A stretch of 64,000 bases of DNA from UBA2387 sp019454665 (lineage in GTDB: Bacteria; Armatimonadota; Fimbriimonadia; Fimbriimonadales; Fimbriimonadaceae), in contig BTVX01000018.1 in NCBI GenBank assembly GCA_045862995.1, forward strand, positions 1-64,000, written 5' to 3'. Made by a program: the position numbers and the translations under genes. Below are positions 60,978 to 64,000 of the stretch, one piece after another. How positions within the stretch are numbered: the stretch's first letter is position 1; each line of letters opens with the position of its first letter. The notes beneath the pieces are model-generated. The model was given only the letters and a program-made list of their open reading frames with translations, was not told the DNA's origin and did not search any database.

Positions 60978-62188
60978 TGGGATTGAGGCGATTCGTATTC
61001 CCGTTCGTCCTTTGCGGAGTCGTCGCCAGTTCGCAAGCCGATGTCGTTTCCGAAGCGACTCACGGAAACGCCGGTCTTCGCGTGAAGATCGTCGGGGTGG
61101 ACCAGGGTCAGGAGGTGTCCGGCACGAACGTCAACTTTACGGCTTGGCTAGAAGCGTTCATTCCGCAGAACCCGGTGGCACCCTTTTATCATGGAGTTTA
61201 CGCCGAGGAGCTTCGAATCAAGATCGGCGAGACCGTCGTGTACCACGCGGTCCATCCCGCCCAGTCTGTGCCTCAAGTTCGTCCCGTCCGATTCGCGAGC
61301 ACCCATTTTCAGAATGGTTCGACCGTCCCTGTCGAAGTCAAAGCGAAGTTGGCTTGCTTCATGTGGTCGGGCTATCCTCCGGTTCAGGTTGTTCAGCACC
61401 GCATTGAGGTGACCACGACCGCGAACTTGGTTTCCTACAACCAGAGCCTGTCCTTGGCGACCCATGAAGAGTATGTCGAGGGGGTCGGCTATGTGTTCAA
61501 TGGCGCCCCAGCAGGCCTTAACTATTCGTTTTCAGCGTTGATGGGAGCGTTAGGCGCTAAGAACATTCTATCAGCAAACCAACATCTGACTATGCCCTCA
61601 TCAGGACTCGTCAACGAGTTCAACGAGACCGAGCTTAGGTATGTTTTACGATCTGACACCGTGTTTATCGCGTTCACGCATGGAGAAGCCACGGGGATTC
61701 GAGCCTCGTACGACGACAGCAATTCGGACAACGGCGACGAGCACTTGACCTGGAGCGAGATATCAGCAGTACCTCGATTCGCCAGCGTTCCCCGCAACCT
61801 AGTGCTCGCATATGCCTGCCACACTCTTACTGCAGGTGGCGCCCCGGTTGCTGCGTTCGGCGTCAATGCCACAAATCGAGCATACACAGGCTTTGCCGAT
61901 CGCGTATACGCCGCGGCAGACGTTGCGAATGGAAACGATCTTGTGTTATTGTCCATGCACTCGGACTATGTCGTGACTCTACTTGCGGCAAAACATACTA
62001 TTCAAGAGGCGCTGAGTATCGCTAACTCTGAGTATCCGCCACAATCGTCGATCAATGGAAAGCAATTTTACGACTTGCCCATGCAAATCGGGTCCGGGAG
62101 CGATGTCATGATGCGCCTATTCAATGTTTATGCTGAAGATTCGACGAAACTTGCCTTGTGGAGGAATCAATGGTACTGCTTGCCTTAA
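60974..62188 (+). CDS. Exported protein with a caspase-like His/Cys pattern
   Basis: A 404-residue protein with a signal peptide (about 1-22). A beta-rich domain (30-150) resembles an Ig-like fold. The C-terminal domain (160-400) has a strand ending FTHGEATG (H236) and, 46 residues later, LVLAYACHTLTAGG (C282). A His-Gly after one strand and Ala-Cys after the next is the dyad layout of clan CD (caspase, gingipain, CHAT) peptidases. No direct family match can be stated. Sequence is AT-richer than the surroundings, particularly after 61500. ATG 60977 is the other start. It overlaps the next gene by 19 bases. Confidence 0.6.
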   Translation: MMGLRRFVFPFVLCGVVASSQADVVSEATHGNAGLRVKIVGVDQGQEVSGTNVNFTAWLEAFIPQNPVAPFYHGVYAEELRIKIGETVVYHAVHPAQSVPQVRPVRFASTHFQNGSTVPVEVKAKLACFMWSGYPPVQVVQHRIEVTTTANLVSYNQSLSLATHEEYVEGVGYVFNGAPAGLNYSFSALMGALGAKNILSANQHLTMPSSGLVNEFNETELRYVLRSDTVFIAFTHGEATGIRASYDDSNSDNGDEHLTWSEISAVPRFASVPRNLVLAYACHTLTAGGAPVAAFGVNATNRAYTGFADRVYAAADVANGNDLVLLSMHSDYVVTLLAAKHTIQEALSIANSEYPPQSSINGKQFYDLPMQIGSGSDVMMRLFNVYAEDSTKLALWRNQWYCLP

Positions 62189-63342
62189 CCTACCTTTCCG
62201 TTGCACTTCAAATTGGACCTGAAGCCGATGTTGATACTCGACTGGCGGCTCAGGCATATTTGCAAGAGTTAAGCATTGCCGGATTACTCCCCCAGACGCC
62301 AGTCGAATATGGGGGATCGCGGGCATTGCGCAACGGGCTGAGTCCGCAATTTGGCCGGAGTCATGTGTCCTTTGGCAATGAGGCGGTCTATTACGGGGTG
62401 GTCGTGGGAAGCACCAACCCGCGGCAAGTGACTTCGTTCAACCTCTTGTCGAATGGGTATGCGCACTTCGAGCCTGGGCCATTTGCCACGCCTGACTCAA
62501 TAAAGGTTCTGAAGGTTGCTCGCCTCCTTCACCGGCTGTCCAATACCCTTGGCGAAGACGTCGCGATCCACCCGCTGCCGGACTTTCCCGATCGGGACGA
62601 GGTGCAAGTTGTCGTTTTTCGTAGGTTGCAAGGCGCAAACGTCGGCAACGGAGGAGTGCTGGTTCTGGATCGCCGGACCGGGTTTGTCAAGTTGTGGAAT
62701 ACCAGCCCAACCTACGCGCGCCCACCGGACCTCGCACCCAGGATCACCGTGCCCGAGGCGTTCCAAATCGTGGCGCAGGCGGTGTTCTCGCGCCCAGAAT
62801 TGAAAGCCGCCGGGCGGATCTTGGCCTTGCCCGACGAAGACTATCCCAGCTATCGTCCGGTCGTCTGCCTTCCCGGGTCGAGGGGGACGCCGATCCCGGA
62901 ACGCTACCAGGCGCTCAAGGAGCAGGGCCAGAGCATTTTGGCGTGGGAGTTGCCTCTCTTCGCGGCGACGCCGGAAGGCGGCGGCCGGAGCATGGGCAGC
63001 CACTGGGTCGGGCTGATCGACGCGATCACGGGAGAGGTGGTTTCCGTCGGCTACATGGCCTTGGGCGGCAAGCCTGAAGGCGTTCCCGCCAAGCCTCTGG
63101 ACGTCCGCAACTTCGAGGCGGGGCGGGTGACGCTGAACGGCCGCTCGGCCAACGTGGAGGCTTTCTCGCTCGTTCCCAGCGCCCCGGGAGACCCGACGAC
63201 CGCCAGGGCGAGGGTCCTGTACGTGGGTCCGAGGGTCGCCTTCTCCTGCGAGTGGGACGGCGCGGATCGGCTGAAGATCGGATCATCGGAGTTCACGGCG
63301 CCCCAAGCGCTCGCGGAGGCCCTCAGAAAGCTGGCCGGCTAA
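62170..63342 (+). CDS. Exported protein of unknown function, partner of the caspase-like protein
   Basis: A 390-residue protein with a short N-terminal hydrophobic segment (about 2-14). The centre (about 190-225) has a VPEAFQIVAQAVF helix and, at 265-300, a HWVGLIDAITGEVVSVGYM strand pair. Together these recall PepSY domains, which inhibit secreted peptidases. The match is weak. GAGGA precedes the ATG at 62170. The first 150 bases are AT-rich like the upstream gene; the rest has the GC content of the genome. Translation is probably coupled with the upstream gene. Confidence 0.6.
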   Translation: MVLLALTYLSVALQIGPEADVDTRLAAQAYLQELSIAGLLPQTPVEYGGSRALRNGLSPQFGRSHVSFGNEAVYYGVVVGSTNPRQVTSFNLLSNGYAHFEPGPFATPDSIKVLKVARLLHRLSNTLGEDVAIHPLPDFPDRDEVQVVVFRRLQGANVGNGGVLVLDRRTGFVKLWNTSPTYARPPDLAPRITVPEAFQIVAQAVFSRPELKAAGRILALPDEDYPSYRPVVCLPGSRGTPIPERYQALKEQGQSILAWELPLFAATPEGGGRSMGSHWVGLIDAITGEVVSVGYMALGGKPEGVPAKPLDVRNFEAGRVTLNGRSANVEAFSLVPSAPGDPTTARARVLYVGPRVAFSCEWDGADRLKIGSSEFTAPQALAEALRKLAG

Positions 63343-63376
63343 CCTCGCCGGGGGCTTGCTCCGGACCGCCGTGCCT

Positions 63377-63393
63377 GCGGAGCGTCGCTCCGC
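63377..63393. terminator. Small hairpin between convergent genes
   Basis: GCGGAGC (63377-63383) pairs with GCTCCGC (63387-63393) around a 3-base loop. It lies between the convergent genes ending at 63342 and 63419. No T-run on either side. Confidence 0.4.
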
Positions 63394-63418
63394 CGAGCGA
63401 TGGGCCGCGCCGAGCGGA

Positions 63419-64000
63419 TCACGCGCGAACAGCCAACGGAATCTCGCCGCGCCGCGCGGGAGCAAGTTCGCCGAACGCCTGTCCGTCGCGAAGCTCGTCC
63501 ACCCGGACGGAAGCGAACGTTCGCGCCAGCGAAGGCGAGCCGGCGAAGGAGACCTCGAACCCGTGCGGGGTCATCCCACGCATCGTCTCGCCCGGACCCC
63601 GCTTCGCCTCGACCAGCGCCTCGACCGTGCGGCCCAAGAAGCGGCGCAGGTACGTCTCGGGGCGAACCGTTTCGGTCAGCACGTGGCTCCGCCGCCGCTT
63701 CTCCTCGGGCGAAACTGGGTCGCCGAACGCATCGGCGGGCGTGCCGAAGCGCGGGCTGAACGGAAACACGTGAGCCTTGAGGTAGCCGACCTCCCGGCAC
63801 ACATGAACGCTCGAAGCAAACCGCTCATCGGTCTCCGTGGGGAAGCCCACCAGGATGTCGGTCGTGATCGCCAAATCCGGAACGCGACGTCGGGCTTCGG
63901 CGCACAGGTCCAGATAGTCCCGCTGCGAGTAGGGGCGGTTCATGTCGCGAAGCACCCCATCGTCCCCGCATTGCAGGGGGATGTGCAGGTGCGGGACGAC
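63419..64000 (-). CDS. mtaB: tRNA methylthiotransferase (MtaB-type radical SAM), C-terminal part
   Basis: The C-terminal 193 residues of a methylthiotransferase; the N-terminal iron-sulfur and radical SAM cysteines lie beyond the right edge. The radical SAM barrel end is seen in HLHIPLQCGDD, VLRDMNRPYSQRDYL, ITTDILVGFPTETDE and KAHVFPFSPRFGTPA. The KxHVFPxSxRxGTPA form favours MtaB, which makes ms2t6A37 in tRNA, over MiaB. The usual PLQSGSD is PLQCGDD here. The C-terminal region (about 60 residues after VEALVEAK) is shorter and less conserved than a TRAM domain. Confidence 0.85.
   Translation of the reverse strand, partial: VVPHLHIPLQCGDDGVLRDMNRPYSQRDYLDLCAEARRRVPDLAITTDILVGFPTETDERFASSVHVCREVGYLKAHVFPFSPRFGTPADAFGDPVSPEEKRRRSHVLTETVRPETYLRRFLGRTVEALVEAKRGPGETMRGMTPHGFEVSFAGSPSLARTFASVRVDELRDGQAFGELAPARRGEIPLAVRA

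Noticed and set aside
1..64000. tRNA, rRNA or riboswitch genes
   Set aside because: I looked for cloverleaf ends (GGTTCRANTCC-type T-loops), rRNA core sequences and an RFN-type element near ribD and saw none convincing. A covariance-model scan would be decisive.

Overview
The window comes from a GC-rich, Gram-negative-type (diderm) bacterium. It has a type IV pilus system with an outer-membrane secretin, many exported proteins and lipoproteins, very large beta-propeller proteins, a DUF1559-like pilin relative, tricorn and S9D peptidases and several AT..TA-type near-leaderless promoters. This mix suggests Armatimonadota (Fimbriimonadia-like), but that placement is inference from gene content. 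No tRNA, rRNA, CRISPR array, phage or transposase gene was recognised. Two 100-base N runs (9023-9122, 17466-17565) are assembly gaps inside repeat arrays.

Layout. 1-1010 (minus): 5' part of recJ and a small exported protein. 1247-5156 (plus): a compact wbpD-wbpB-wbpE-wbpA cassette that should convert UDP-GlcNAc to a UDP-2,3-diacetamido-glucuronic acid. 5274-8474: exported tricorn-like protease. 8568-9192: first array of a composite palindromic repeat. 9319-11142: orphan ribbon-helix-helix protein and a MalG-like permease with a large extracytoplasmic insert. 11269-15767 (minus): PAS-GGDEF cyclase, class II aldolase, S9D peptidase. 15868: ftsY, followed by the second repeat array (16762-17722). 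17753-21659 (minus): MFS transporter, gpsA and a membrane-anchored unknown. 21695: a single repeat copy. 21914-23532 (plus): argB and a creatininase-family amidohydrolase. 23516-24747: an AT-richer segment with one unknown exported protein, flanked by identical 44-bp direct repeats.

24695-30141 (minus) is one tightly overlapping operon: aroK, aroB, a small membrane protein, a PASTA-domain pseudokinase, rpe, another small membrane protein and ribD. It links shikimate, pentose phosphate and riboflavin supply to an envelope sensor-like protein. It is separated by an intrinsic terminator from the pilus assembly operon pilM-N-O-P-(STN protein)-pilQ (30202-36511), which has a near-consensus promoter upstream of pilM.

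36676-58326 (minus) is a roughly 21 kb cluster: formylglycine-generating-enzyme-fold protein, DUF1559-like exported protein, prepilin peptidase, then pilin - PilV-like - PilW-like - PilX-like - 1500-aa propeller protein - 2166-aa propeller protein. The order matches the minor-pilin/PilY1 operons of proteobacteria, but the parts are several times larger. Together with pilM-Q it probably builds a type IV pilus or pseudopilus with an unusually large tip complex. This is the most interesting system in the window.

58292-64000: an unknown exported protein, a Spy/LTXXQ-like protein with a good terminator, a VOC protein with an apparent one-base frameshift, an AT-richer pair of exported proteins (the first with a caspase-like His/Cys pattern) and the 3' part of an MtaB-type tRNA methylthiotransferase.
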